A stretch of DNA of 64,000 nt, from NCBI RefSeq assembly GCF_032823475.1, contig NZ_CP127915.1, forward strand, positions 2,914,001 through 2,978,000, given 5' to 3'. The position numbers were made by a program, and so were the translations under genes. Below the pieces are notes generated by a model that saw only the letters and a program-made list of their open reading frames with translations, did no database searches and was not told where the DNA came from. The stretch is from Acinetobacter sp. SAAs474 (GTDB lineage Bacteria; Pseudomonadota; Gammaproteobacteria; Pseudomonadales; Moraxellaceae). Within the stretch, counting starts at the first letter, position 1, and each line of letters starts with the position of its first letter. Of the stretch, positions 52,412 through 62,549 are shown in pieces.

Positions 52412-53698
52412 ATGATGCAAAAGACACGAAAACATCTACTCTGCTTAGCTATTTTTACTGCTTTAGGCGCAACATTATGTGTCAGTGCACAAGCACAACT
52501 CCAATTAGAAATTGCTAAAGCTCCTGAAGAGGCGCCTAAAATTGCCATTATTCCTTTTTTAAATGATGCAACGATCTACACGATTGTCGAAAATGATTTA
52601 AATCATTCTGGGAAATTTACCAGTTCATCGAAAAATTTAGCTGCAACTGCAAGTTTAAATCAACCCAATGCCGCTGCTTGGCAAACAGCAGGCGTTCCTT
52701 ATGTCGTTACTGGTGAAGTCAAAACAAATCCAAATGGTGGATATGATGTACAGTATCAGCTTTACGATGTGCAAAAACAACAATATCTATTAAATGAAGT
52801 TCTTAATGTTCCTGCAAGTAGAATCCGTGCTGCAGCCCATATGATTAGTGATGCCATTTATGAAGCACTCACAGGCATTAAAGGTGATTTTAGCGGTCGT
52901 ATCGCTTATGTTCTACGTAATCCAGCCACACCGGCTGAACGCTATACCTTACAAATTGCGGATACAGATGGCGAACAACCGCGTACTATTTTGACTTCAC
53001 GTGATCCAATTTTATCACCAACATGGACACCTGACGCCAAAAAAATTGCTTATGTATCTTTTGAAACCAAACGTCCTGCTATTTATCTGCAAGACTTAGC
53101 AACAGGCCAACGTGAAAAATTAGCCAGCTTTCGTGGATTAAATGGTGCACCAAGTTTCTCTCCAGATGGAAAAAAAATGCTCTTTACAGCATCCATGAAT
53201 GGTAATCCCGAAATTTACCAAATGGATTTACAAAGTCGAGAATTAAAACGTTTAACACATGATAGTTCAATTGATACCGAAGCTCGCTATATGCCAGATG
53301 GCCAGTCTTTTATCTTTACCTCAGATCGCGGTGGCGCACCACAAATTTATCAATATGACCTAAATACGGAAAGTACAAAACGCTTGACCTTTAGAGGAAC
53401 ATTTAATGCACGTGGCGCAGTAAGTGCTGATGGTAAAAAACTGGCATTGGTACATCGAAGCAGTGGCAGTAATTATAAAATTGCTGTACAAGATCTTAAA
53501 TCTGGTGTGGTGAATATCATTACCCCAACCAGTTTGGATGAATCACCCAGTTTTTCACCTAACAGCCAAATGGTAGTCTATGCAACGCAAGAAGGTTCAC
53601 GTGGCTTACTCTCAATCGTCTCTTTAGATGGTCGATTTAAAATGAATTTACCGAGTGAACAAGGTGAAGTTCGCGAACCAGCTTGGGCACCTAAATAA
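52412..53698 (+). CDS. tolB: Tol-Pal system protein TolB
   Basis: 428 residues from the ATG at 52412; a TTG at 52397 and an ATG at 52415 are alternatives. The signal peptide ends AQA before QLQLEI. An N-terminal alpha/beta domain is followed by a six-bladed beta-propeller of repeated SPxWxPDxKKIAYVSxE-like units (from about residue 190). The propeller binds Pal in the periplasm. Confidence 0.96.
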   Translation: MMQKTRKHLLCLAIFTALGATLCVSAQAQLQLEIAKAPEEAPKIAIIPFLNDATIYTIVENDLNHSGKFTSSSKNLAATASLNQPNAAAWQTAGVPYVVTGEVKTNPNGGYDVQYQLYDVQKQQYLLNEVLNVPASRIRAAAHMISDAIYEALTGIKGDFSGRIAYVLRNPATPAERYTLQIADTDGEQPRTILTSRDPILSPTWTPDAKKIAYVSFETKRPAIYLQDLATGQREKLASFRGLNGAPSFSPDGKKMLFTASMNGNPEIYQMDLQSRELKRLTHDSSIDTEARYMPDGQSFIFTSDRGGAPQIYQYDLNTESTKRLTFRGTFNARGAVSADGKKLALVHRSSGSNYKIAVQDLKSGVVNIITPTSLDESPSFSPNSQMVVYATQEGSRGLLSIVSLDGRFKMNLPSEQGEVREPAWAPK

Positions 53699-53748
53699 TC
53701 CTTTGCAATAATCAATTAAAGTGATATGCACGTCACTCACTTAAAATA

Positions 53749-53791
53749 AAGAACAAAACGGTATATTAAAAATAAATGCTGTTTTGTTCTT
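53749..53791 (+). other. Hairpin between tolB and pal
   Basis: An 11-bp stem (AAGAACAAAAC at 53749-53759, GTTTTGTTCTT at 53781-53791) with a 21-base loop, 50 bases past tolB. The T-rich arm could aid termination. pal may then have its own promoter in the next 170 bases. Confidence 0.45.
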
Positions 53792-53965
53792 GATCGTAAA
53801 TGTATAAATAATCAAGAATTGTCGCTAAACTCTGTGTAGTGTGGCTACTTCAATCGATAGATTACGATTTCCTTGCTTAAAAACTAATCAATATTAAGTT
53901 TAAGCCATCAAGATATCAACATTATGATACCCAATGTTGATCAATATAAATCCATGGAGACTGAT

Positions 53966-54541
53966 ATGAAACTTGTACAATGGTTTATCTTACCATTATT
54001 GGCAACATCACTAGTCATGACTGGTTGTGCAAGCAGAAAACCGACAAGCAATACCACCACCAGTGATCTTGCCGCTGGAAACACCACGTTATCCGTTAAT
54101 ACACAAGGTTTAAGCGAAGATGCTGCCCTCAACGCACAAAATCTAGCGGGTGCTTCAGCAAAAGGCGTGACTGAAGCCAATAAAGCCTATTTGGCAAAAC
54201 GTGTGGTTTATTTTGGTTTTGACAGTAGTGATTTATCTAACGAAGACTATCAAACCCTACAAGCACATGCTCAATATTTAATGGCCAATGCCAATTCACG
54301 CGTTGCCTTAACTGGACATACCGATGAACGTGGTACCCGTGAATATAATATGGCATTAGGTGAACGTCGTGCTAAAGCAGTCGAAAGCTTTTTAGTCAGT
54401 AATGGTGTTAATCCAAATCAACTCGAAGCTGTCAGTTATGGCAAAGAAATGCCAATTAATCCTGGCCATAATGAAAGTGCTTGGCAAGAAAATCGTCGCG
54501 TAGAAATCAATTACGAAGCCGTTCCACCACTATTAAAATAG
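53966..54541 (+). CDS. pal: Peptidoglycan-associated lipoprotein Pal
   Basis: 191 residues from the ATG at 53966, which has GGAG six bases upstream; the frame reaches 53924. Lipobox LVMTGC gives lipidated C21. The OmpA-like domain (about 75-185) contains TGHTDERGTREYNMALGERR, which binds meso-diaminopimelate. Outer-membrane end of the Tol-Pal complex. No cpoB follows it, unlike in Escherichia coli and Pseudomonas. Confidence 0.96.
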   Translation: MKLVQWFILPLLATSLVMTGCASRKPTSNTTTSDLAAGNTTLSVNTQGLSEDAALNAQNLAGASAKGVTEANKAYLAKRVVYFGFDSSDLSNEDYQTLQAHAQYLMANANSRVALTGHTDERGTREYNMALGERRAKAVESFLVSNGVNPNQLEAVSYGKEMPINPGHNESAWQENRRVEINYEAVPPLLK

Positions 54542-55065
54542 GTATTAGCTTAACTGATCATCATGACCATTAACGCTGTTGCTCAATATCTACAAACAGA
54601 GTGAAAGACTTATTTATATGCTTTAAATTAGTCCAATCGGTTCCGACTCATAGTTACAAGACACGCTTTACCTCAGGGTAAGGTGTGTAATCGCTTATAT
54701 CTGGATGGTTTTATCTTAAATACATTTTTCTCACAGTATTGCAGTTTGCTTAGATTTGCCATGAGATCACCAAGATTAATTCGCTGTATATAGCGATTAA
54801 AAGCCGACACAAAAAATATCCTATAACATATTCATCTCATACATTACGCTGTTAAGCTAAGATACTTGGTTTGAGAGGCTATGGATATTTTCCAATAGTT
54901 GCGTTTACTTTTAAATCAGTGAAATGAAAGCATCATCCAGCATCCCACAATATCGCCAACAATAAGATTCTTTTAAATTATTTTAATTCGACTACTTGGT
55001 TTAAATATTGATATGCACATCTAACATGCAAATAATATCTTGATGATTTTTATTAAACAATCATG
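54542..55065. other. Gap behind pal
   Basis: About 520 bases with no ORF. An imperfect stem with G-U pairs at 54662-54688 (CACGCTTTACC / GGTAAGGTGTG) may end the pal transcript. Nothing else was recognised. Confidence 0.4.
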
Positions 55066-55101
55066 CAAAAAAATAAGGTTGCCAAATAGACAACCTTATT
55101 T
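55066..55101 (-). terminator. Terminator of aceA
   Basis: AAATAAGGTTG / CAACCTTATTT, an 11-bp stem with a 9-base loop, followed on the minus strand by a run of T residues. Confidence 0.82.
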
Positions 55102-55159
55102 CTTGACTTCATCTTGACTAATTCAAATCATTATCCAAGATGAATACCCGATCTCATCA

Positions 55160-56761
55160 TTAAGCTGAGAATTGGTTCATAGTATTTTTCTTATCGTCAT
55201 GTGCTTTAAGCGCATTATCACCAGAGAAGATTTCTTTATGATCATCACCGATGTCAGAACCCGCCATTGCCTGGTGTTTTACACAAGAAATGCTACCACG
55301 GATTTCTTTACGCTGAACGCCAGCTACATAAGCCAACATACCTTCGTCACCGAAGTAACCTTGAGCAAGCTCATGTGTTGAAAGAGCTGCTGTGTGGTAA
55401 GTCGGAAGTGTAATCAAGTGATGGAATACACCCGCCTCACGAGAAGCATCTGCCTGGAATGTACGTACTTTCTCATCAGCTTCAGCAGCTAATTCAGTAT
55501 TGTCATATTCTGCGCTCATTAATTTAGCACGGTCGTATGCAGATACGTCTTTACCTTCAGCAACCCAACGATCGTAAGCTTGTTGACGGAAGTTTAATGT
55601 CCAGTTGAATGATGGAGAGTTGTTATAAACAAGTTTAGCATTTGGCACAACTTCTTTAACACGGTTCACCATGTGTGCAATTTCTTCAACGTTTGGCGTT
55701 GCAGTTTCGATCCAAAGAAGATCAGCACCATTTTGTAAGCTCGTGATACAGTCAAGTACAACACGGTCAATTTGAGTGTTTTCACGGAACTGATATAAAC
55801 CAGAAGCTAAACGTTTAGGACGGTGAAGCTTGCCATCGCGTTTGATTAAGATTTCATCTTCTTTTGCATCTGCAATATCAATTTCAGTTGTATCTAAGTA
55901 GCTGATATATTGAGAAGCGATGTCGCCTGGCTCTTTAACCACTGGGATTTTTTGAGTAAGGTCAGCACCTTCAGAGTCAGTACGTGCAACAATAATACCG
56001 TCATCAAGACCCATTTCTAAGAATGCATAACGAAGTGCATGGATTTTAGCAATAAAGTCTTCGTGTGGAACAGTAACTTTACCAGCTTGGTGACCACATT
56101 GTTTCGCATCAGAAACCTGGTTTTCAATTTGTAGTGCACATGCACCCGCTTCGATCATTTTCTTAGCAAGTAAGTAAGTCGCTTCTTCGTTACCGAAACC
56201 AGCATCGATATCTGCAATAATTGGCACAACATGTGTTTCAAAGTTGTCGATTTGTGCAGTAATTTCAGCAACTTTAGCAGTATCACCAGCTTCTTGTGCT
56301 TTTTTAAGTGCGCGGAATAAATCGTTAAGTTCTTTCGCATCTGCTTGACGTAAGAAAGTATAAATTTCTTCAATTAACGCTGGAACAGAAGTTTTTTCGT
56401 GCATTGATTGGTCAGGAAGTGGACCAAATTCTGAACGAAGTGCAGCAACCATCCAACCAGAAAGATAGATATAACGACGTTCAGTTGTACCGAAGTATTT
56501 TTTGTTCGCAATCATTTTTTGTTGTGCGATAAAACCATGCCAGCAACCCAATGATTGAGTATATTTGCTAGAATCTGCATCATAAGCAGCCATATCACGA
56601 CGCATAATTGCAGCGGTATATTTAGCAATATCTAAACCAGTTTTAAAACGGTTTTGCATTTGCATACGTGCAGCATCTTCAGGACTAATGTCTGCCCAAG
56701 TACTACCGAATTTTGCTTTTAATTCACGAATTGCATCAATCGCTGTTTGATATGTAGTCAT
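55160..56761 (-). CDS. aceA: Isocitrate lyase
   Basis: 533 residues, the long subgroup also found in Pseudomonas aeruginosa; Escherichia coli AceA has 434. It splits isocitrate into succinate and glyoxylate for growth on acetate and fatty acids. The catalytic cysteine is C222 in AKQCGHQAGK, a form of the KKCGH signature. Metal and substrate residues lie in DIDAGFGNEEATYLLAKK. AGGAATATATC precedes the ATG. The glyoxylate partner aceB/glcB is not in the window. Confidence 0.97.
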   Translation of the reverse strand: MTTYQTAIDAIRELKAKFGSTWADISPEDAARMQMQNRFKTGLDIAKYTAAIMRRDMAAYDADSSKYTQSLGCWHGFIAQQKMIANKKYFGTTERRYIYLSGWMVAALRSEFGPLPDQSMHEKTSVPALIEEIYTFLRQADAKELNDLFRALKKAQEAGDTAKVAEITAQIDNFETHVVPIIADIDAGFGNEEATYLLAKKMIEAGACALQIENQVSDAKQCGHQAGKVTVPHEDFIAKIHALRYAFLEMGLDDGIIVARTDSEGADLTQKIPVVKEPGDIASQYISYLDTTEIDIADAKEDEILIKRDGKLHRPKRLASGLYQFRENTQIDRVVLDCITSLQNGADLLWIETATPNVEEIAHMVNRVKEVVPNAKLVYNNSPSFNWTLNFRQQAYDRWVAEGKDVSAYDRAKLMSAEYDNTELAAEADEKVRTFQADASREAGVFHHLITLPTYHTAALSTHELAQGYFGDEGMLAYVAGVQRKEIRGSISCVKHQAMAGSDIGDDHKEIFSGDNALKAHDDKKNTMNQFSA

Positions 56762-57557
56762 GATATATTCCTGTAATAATATTAGGATTTTTTACAACGA
56801 AGGATTCAAAATCACAACTTGAATCAGGTGTTCGGATTTAGATCAATTCGTTGTCATAACTACAGAGTAGATGGACTTTTAAAATTAATCCAATATTCTC
56901 CACTAATTTTCAGTATTTATTTAAAAAATATATAGATTAAAGTCGTAATATAATTGTTATAATATATTTTAAGTCATTGAATAATATTAATTATTAAAAA
57001 TTACATACTGATTACATTCTAAACAATTTGTTTAATTATTCAGCATCAGACTAAAGTCTTGGGTCAATACTTTCCTAGAAGTAACATCAGCATGATCACC
57101 TGCTGATCACAGAATATGGGACATTTTAAATACACCATAAACTTTAAAAAACATGCTGATATTTAGCTTTACCTTTCATTTTTCTGCGCTGGCCACAGTC
57201 CAAGCTATGCCACCATGATGCTGTTGATAAAATAAACTTTTAAAGGCTTCAATCAATCACGCTGTGAATCCAATCATCAGCGATGAATAACAATAGCGCT
57301 AATTTTAAATGTTTAGCCGCATATCACATCTCAATATAATAATGTATTGTTTTCGTTTGCTAGATAGCTGGATTGATAACAACGTAATTCCTCGTTAAAT
57401 ATCTCTAGAATCAATGGACTTTAACTAAAACAACATCTTCAGCTTACTCAAATCTATCATGGTAAATTTACTTTTTTACTTGGTATTTTCTACACAATTC
57501 AGACAGCTTATGGCATAATTAAAATAATTTATTAATTTTATTCTCGGTATTTATTTT
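56762..57557. other. Long control region between aceA and a LysR gene
   Basis: About 795 A/T-rich bases between divergent genes. In the aceA leader two nested inverted repeats occur: ACAACGAA (56794-56801) with TTCGTTGT (56847-56854), and inside it GATTCAA (56803-56809) with TTGAATC (56819-56825). These could be an operator or leader structure. The rest holds no gene of usual size. Confidence 0.4.
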
Positions 57558-58547
57558 ATGAATCTGGAGCGTGTCGATCTTAATTTACTTATTTATCTCG
57601 ATGTTCTCTTACGAGAAAAAAATGTAACACGTGCAGCAGAACAACTCGGTGTTACCCAACCAGCGATGAGTAATATTTTACGCCGATTACGTAATCTTTT
57701 TAATGATCCACTCCTGATTCGCTCATCAGAAGGGATGACACCTACCGAACGCGCTCTAGAACTTCAACCACGTATTCGTGATGCCTTAGCAGACCTATCA
57801 ATGATTCTGGAACCACGTACTGAGTTCCGACCATATACATCGAATCGTGTATTTAGAATTATGACGTCAGACTATGCAGAGGCAACACTGGTTCCTCGTT
57901 TAGTCAAAGCATTACGCTCCGAAGCACCAAATATTGTTTTAGACTTCTTAACACCGAGTGATGTTTCTTACCGAGATATGGAACAAGGTAAAGTAGATTT
58001 AGCCATTAATCGTTTTAATGAGATCCCGCAAAGCTTCCATCAGGTCTTGGTATGGCGTGATAGTTTTTCCTGTTTACTGAATCAAAAACATCCAGCAGCT
58101 TCAAATTTAAATCTAAAAAGTTATTTAGATGCACAGCATATCTGGGTATCAAAAACAGGCATGGGCGTTGGCTTTGGTGTTAATCCCGAAAAACAGGCTG
58201 GATTAGGCTGGATTGATCAAGCACTCGAACGTATTGGCCAAAAACGGAAAATTTCTGTATTTACTCGTCATTATCAAATGCCTGCACTATTGGCATCGAA
58301 TGTTGACTTAATTGCAACATTACCAAGTCGTATTGCACGTCTACAAGCCAAAAGTCAAAGTTTACTGATTAAAGACCCTCCTTTTTATATTCCAGAATTT
58401 GAGTTAAAAATGGCGTGGTGCCCTTTATTACACCATCATCCTGCGCATCGTTGGTTACGTCAGTTAATTTTATATGTTGCTCGTCAAATGATTGAAGAAG
58501 AAAATCGTGAGTTTTTATCCAATAATTCACAATTCTCACATTATTAA
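57558..58547 (+). CDS. LysR-family regulator (NodD/LeuO-type)
   Basis: 329 residues. HTH in the first 65 residues (DLNLLIYLDVLLREKNVTRAAEQLGVTQPAMS in part), followed by the SEGMTPTERALEL stretch typical of the NodD/NahR/LeuO branch. An effector domain follows. Its gene diverges from aceA over 795 bases, so control of aceA is possible but not shown. A tail rich in polar residues ends the protein. Confidence 0.9.
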   Translation: MNLERVDLNLLIYLDVLLREKNVTRAAEQLGVTQPAMSNILRRLRNLFNDPLLIRSSEGMTPTERALELQPRIRDALADLSMILEPRTEFRPYTSNRVFRIMTSDYAEATLVPRLVKALRSEAPNIVLDFLTPSDVSYRDMEQGKVDLAINRFNEIPQSFHQVLVWRDSFSCLLNQKHPAASNLNLKSYLDAQHIWVSKTGMGVGFGVNPEKQAGLGWIDQALERIGQKRKISVFTRHYQMPALLASNVDLIATLPSRIARLQAKSQSLLIKDPPFYIPEFELKMAWCPLLHHHPAHRWLRQLILYVARQMIEEENREFLSNNSQFSHY

Positions 58548-58733
58548 TGTGTCTAAACTAGCGCTGTGCTAATCTTTCATCGATGCGATTGAATAATCAA
58601 TAAATCGATCTAACAGCCATGGCTTTAATGCCATAATATGAGGTATGGATGTATCTTCCGTCCAGTGAATTTGCATCCTGCAGCATTTTGTTTTAAAAGT
58701 ATAGAATATAATGATAAATCCACAGGTGGATTC

Positions 58734-60056
58734 GTGAGTCTTTTTCAAAATATTGTCATTATCCTGTTATTAATTATTGGTGCAGGCTTTTTATCTCTTA
58801 CAGAGATTGCATTTGCCGGTGCACGAAGGGTTAAACTGAAAATTCTTGCTGAATCAGGTGAAGAACGCGCACAAAAAGTGCTGGATCTGCAAGTCAACTC
58901 TGCAGATTTTTTTGCTGCATCGCAAATTGGTATGAATGCGATTGCAATTTTAGGAGGGATTTTAGGTGAGGCTGCATTTCGACCTTACTTTGTGTTATTG
59001 GTCGATCGATTCTATGATGGGCCCGGAACTCAAAGCATTGGCTTTGCCCTTTCATTTACCTTAGTCACATCACTATTTATTCTATTTGCAGATTTAATGC
59101 CCAAACGTTTGGCCATGATTGCGCCAGAAAAAATTGCGATCGCGGTAATTAATCCAGTCCAAGTTTTTATTCTCATTTGTCGGCCATTGGCATGGATTAT
59201 TAATGCAATTGCAAATCTGTTATTTAAACTCTTTAAAGTGAACACCACTCGCGAAGAAAATATTACCTTTGATGATATTTCAGCAGTCATGGATGCTGGT
59301 GCACAAGCTGGTGTATTGCAAAAACAGGAACACCATTTTATTGAAAATGTTTTTGAACTTGAAGAACGTAACGTACCTTCAAGTATGACCACACGTGAAA
59401 ATGTGGTGTTTTTTACTTTAAATGAACCTGAAGAAAGTATTCGTCAAAAATTGGCAGAATATCCTTATTCCAAATTTTTAGTTTGTAGTAAAAATATTGA
59501 TGATGTGATTGGTTATGTCGATGCCAAAGATATTTTGGTTCGTATTTTAAAAAATCAATCTTTACTGCAATTAAATGAAAGTACGATTCGTAATGTATTA
59601 ACAATTCCAGATACCTTGACACTGTCTGAGTTATTGGACCGTTTTCGCTCAACCAAAGAAAAATTTGCAGTTGTCATTAATGAATATGCCTTGGTGGTTG
59701 GTGTCATTACCCTATCAGATATCATGATTACCGTAATGGGAGATTGGGTCACACCAACTGAAGAAGACCAACAAATTATTCAACGTGATAGTAATTCATG
59801 GCTCATTGAAGGCAGTACGCCCATTGAAGACATTAAACACGCCTTAGAAATAGATGAAATGCCTGATGAGGAAAGTTATGAAACACTTGCTGGCTTTATG
59901 ATGTATCGATTAAGAAAAATTCCTCGTCCTGCCGATGTCGTGGTATTTGCAGATTATAAATTTGAAGTGGTTGATGTCGATCATTTTAAAATCGATCAAC
60001 TCCTAGTAACACGTCTGACTGAACATGTAGCGACAATAACACAGCAGTCTGAATAA
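58734..60056 (+). CDS. CNNM/HCC-family membrane protein with CBS pair and CorC domain
   Basis: 440 residues from the GTG at 58734, chosen for AGGTGGATTC directly upstream; the frame extends to 58638. DUF21 membrane domain (about 1-180), two CBS modules (about 205-335) and a CorC_HlyC domain (from about 355). Length and layout fit Escherichia coli PaeA (YtfL), which exports cadaverine and putrescine, and the related CorC/CNNM magnesium proteins. Substrate undecided; the nearby dat-ddc genes make a polyamine role worth thinking of, but that is speculation. Confidence 0.85.
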   Translation: MSLFQNIVIILLLIIGAGFLSLTEIAFAGARRVKLKILAESGEERAQKVLDLQVNSADFFAASQIGMNAIAILGGILGEAAFRPYFVLLVDRFYDGPGTQSIGFALSFTLVTSLFILFADLMPKRLAMIAPEKIAIAVINPVQVFILICRPLAWIINAIANLLFKLFKVNTTREENITFDDISAVMDAGAQAGVLQKQEHHFIENVFELEERNVPSSMTTRENVVFFTLNEPEESIRQKLAEYPYSKFLVCSKNIDDVIGYVDAKDILVRILKNQSLLQLNESTIRNVLTIPDTLTLSELLDRFRSTKEKFAVVINEYALVVGVITLSDIMITVMGDWVTPTEEDQQIIQRDSNSWLIEGSTPIEDIKHALEIDEMPDEESYETLAGFMMYRLRKIPRPADVVVFADYKFEVVDVDHFKIDQLLVTRLTEHVATITQQSE

Positions 60057-60377
60057 AATTCACCCCTTTATCACTATTTTAGAGCAAGATAAAGGGTATA
60101 TTGACAATAAAAAATATAAATTAATTAATGTATACATCTAAAGCTAAAGATAAAATCATAATCTTTCTGCTTATATGCCTCATTAAATGGTAATTTAAAT
60201 TAAACAATAATATAAAAAATTAACGTAATTTTTAAAAATTAAAAAATTTTTTTTAATATAATTATTTAATTTTTAAATTAAATTAGTTAAAAATTAAAAT
60301 TTTTAAAATAAATATTTGTATAAAAATTATTTAATTAAAATAAATAATTTCATCATTACTTATCAAGGATTGATCAT
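60057..60377. other. Extremely A/T-rich gap
   Basis: From 60226 to 60350 the sequence contains two G and no C in 125 bases, with repeated AAAATT and TTTTAA words. It lies directly ahead of the CitMHS gene. Such DNA is bent and easily bound by H-NS-like silencers, or serves as a UP element. No gene. Confidence 0.5.
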
Positions 60378-61643
60378 ATGTTGACATTTTTAGGTTTAAG
60401 CATGATTTTATGCTTTATATATTGCATTATGTCTAAACGTCTTATTCCATTGGTTGCATTAACATTAATACCCATTTTATTTGCATTTTTCGCGTGGGGA
60501 CTGGGATTTTTTATTGAAGATTTAGCACATATTCAACTCGATAGCTTAAGAGACATGATCTTTGAGGGATTACAAAAATTGGCACCAACAGGAATTATGT
60601 TACTGTTTGCCATTCTCTATTTTGCCATCATGATTGATACAGGACTATTTGATCCATCAATCCAGTGGATTTTAAAGCGTGTTCAGGGCGATCCACTTAA
60701 AGTAATCATTGGAACCATCAGCCTGACACTCATCGTATCGTTGGATGGTGATGGTTCAACAACTTATATGATTTGTGTTGCAGCTATGCTGCCCTTATAT
60801 CAACGTTTGGGTATGAGCCCATTGATTATGGCCTGTTTAATGATGCTGGCAAGCGGGATAATGAATTTGACACCCTGGGGAGGACCGACAGCACGTGCTG
60901 CAACAGCATTAAAAGTCGATCCAAGCGATGTTTTTGTACCCATGATTTTACCGATGATCACAGCAATTATCTGGCTATATATTTTAGGTTTTATATATGG
61001 ACGTGCTGAAAGACGCCGCTTGGGTATCATTAATCTAGATAGCCGACATTATGACCAGTCTATAAAAATTTCACAATATCCCGAAGCAAACCGTGCGCAT
61101 TTACGTTGGTTTAACGCCTTACTGACACTGATTTTAATTGTCTGCTTGATCATCAATTTGCTGCCTATGCCTATCTTGTTCATGTTAGCTTTATGTATTG
61201 CGCTAGTAGTGAATTATCAACAAATTGAATTACAAAAACAGCTGATCAGCATGCATGCTGCTAGTGCACTGAATGTCGTAGCAATTATTTTTGCTGCGGG
61301 CATTTTTACTGGGATATTGTCAGGTACAGGTATGGTTGAAGCCATGTCTAAAACATTTATTAGCGTTATTCCAACATATATGGGGCCTTATTTTGCACCG
61401 ATTACTGCTGTGATCAGCCTTCCGTTAACTTTTTTAATGTCTAACGATGCCTTTTATTACGGCATACTACCGATTCTATCTGAAACAGCAGCACATTATG
61501 GTATAACACCCGTTGAAATGGCGCGGGCAGCGATTATTGGTCAACCGGTACATCTACTCTCTCCACTGGTGCCTTCCACCTATTTGCTTTGTGGTTTAGC
61601 AACAATCGAATTGGATCAGCATCAAAAGTTTACGATGAAATGA
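60378..61643 (+). CDS. CitMHS-family transporter, C-terminus cut by a stop codon
   Basis: 421 residues to a TGA at 61641-61643. CitMHS permeases of the ion transporter superfamily take up metal-citrate or citrate with protons. The family stretches IVSLDGDGSTTYMI, NLTPWGGPTARAA and LMSNDAFYYGILPI are intact. After the TGA the same frame continues for 25 codons (AIITCMVMLIAALILGVFPF then YSISK) to a TAA at 61719-61721. This restores a last transmembrane helix at the place family members have it, in the context FTMK-W-A. A TGG to TGA change is likely. Confidence 0.85.
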   Translation: MLTFLGLSMILCFIYCIMSKRLIPLVALTLIPILFAFFAWGLGFFIEDLAHIQLDSLRDMIFEGLQKLAPTGIMLLFAILYFAIMIDTGLFDPSIQWILKRVQGDPLKVIIGTISLTLIVSLDGDGSTTYMICVAAMLPLYQRLGMSPLIMACLMMLASGIMNLTPWGGPTARAATALKVDPSDVFVPMILPMITAIIWLYILGFIYGRAERRRLGIINLDSRHYDQSIKISQYPEANRAHLRWFNALLTLILIVCLIINLLPMPILFMLALCIALVVNYQQIELQKQLISMHAASALNVVAIIFAAGIFTGILSGTGMVEAMSKTFISVIPTYMGPYFAPITAVISLPLTFLMSNDAFYYGILPILSETAAHYGITPVEMARAAIIGQPVHLLSPLVPSTYLLCGLATIELDQHQKFTMK

Positions 61644-61721
61644 GCCATTATCACTTGCATGGTCATGCTGATTGCTGCACTTATTTTAGGCGTTTTTCCA
61701 TTTTATTCGATATCCAAATAA
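61641..61721 (+). pseudogene. Detached last helix of the CitMHS transporter
   Basis: In-frame continuation behind the TGA: 25 codons coding for a hydrophobic helix, ended by TAA. No start codon and no ribosome binding site of its own, so it would be made only by read-through or in a strain without the stop. Confidence 0.7.
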
Positions 61722-61802
61722 CCAGATTTATCGCAACAGGCATCATCAGGATACCTGTTGCGATTATGAGTGCATGAATCTAGCATTCACTGTCATTTAT
61801 CA

Positions 61803-62312
61803 TCAATTGACATGAGCAAACAATTCCGCCAGTAGTGCCTGATAATGAATGGCGATATCTTGTTGCAAAATTTGATAGGCATTATCTAACTGCACCATTG
61901 GCCAACCTTCTTTCCAAAAAGGGAAAATATTATGCAAATCTGCAGTCACCGTTGCATCTTCATGGGTAATGGCCTGCGCGATTTGTGCTAAAACTTGTGC
62001 AGTTTCAGCACCATCAATTGCCAGATAATCAATACCATGCGCTTTTAAAATACGGATACGGTCTTTTTTATAGCGAATTTTTTTTGCTTGCCCATCATTT
62101 AAACTTAAGGCCAAACTGACTGCCTCGACAAAATGACGTTCAAATGCATGATGTAATGCAACCAAAGCCTGTTTATGTGCTTCTTGACGCCCTGCCTTAC
62201 CTCCATGACGAATGATTTCTTGCGCTGCTGTATCGAGCTGATCATTTTTCATTGAGGTTAAAATATCTAAAATTTCGATATCACTTAATGCTGCAGGAGA
62301 TTGTGGATTCAT
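61803..62312 (-). CDS. Hypothetical soluble protein
   Basis: 169 residues, no signal peptide or membrane segment, mainly helical. Charged middle (KKIRYKKDRIRILKAHGIDYLAI) and a WKEGWPMVQLDNAY segment near the C-terminus. I do not recognise the family. Gene 237 bases downstream of qor on the same strand but with a terminator between, so probably separate. Confidence 0.65.
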   Translation of the reverse strand: MNPQSPAALSDIEILDILTSMKNDQLDTAAQEIIRHGGKAGRQEAHKQALVALHHAFERHFVEAVSLALSLNDGQAKKIRYKKDRIRILKAHGIDYLAIDGAETAQVLAQIAQAITHEDATVTADLHNIFPFWKEGWPMVQLDNAYQILQQDIAIHYQALLAELFAHVN

Positions 62313-62495
62313 AAAAGGTCTTGAGTTGAGTATAAAACATTATTTTCGCATAAATCACACGAGAAATACATGAATCATATGATGCTCATCTTAACTAGAG
62401 CATCGTATCAAGATCTCAGCAATACAATCGTCATGCTGATCGTAATTTTAACAATATCGTTATACTGAATATCATATCAGTCACTGACTAATCAT

Positions 62496-62522
62496 AAAAA
62501 ATACCAGCAATATGCTGGTATA
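62496..62522 (-). terminator. Terminator of the quinone oxidoreductase gene
   Basis: ATACCAGCA / TGCTGGTAT, 9-bp stem with an ATA loop, followed on the minus strand by TTTTTT. Confidence 0.85.
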
Positions 62523-62549
62523 GTGATTTATTACACTTAAAATGATCTT

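Noticed and set aside
57152..57217. Short ATG frame (about 21 codons) with a signal-peptide-like look upstream of the LysR gene
   Set aside because: No ribosome binding site, ends after 21 codons, and A/T-rich DNA often gives hydrophobic short frames.
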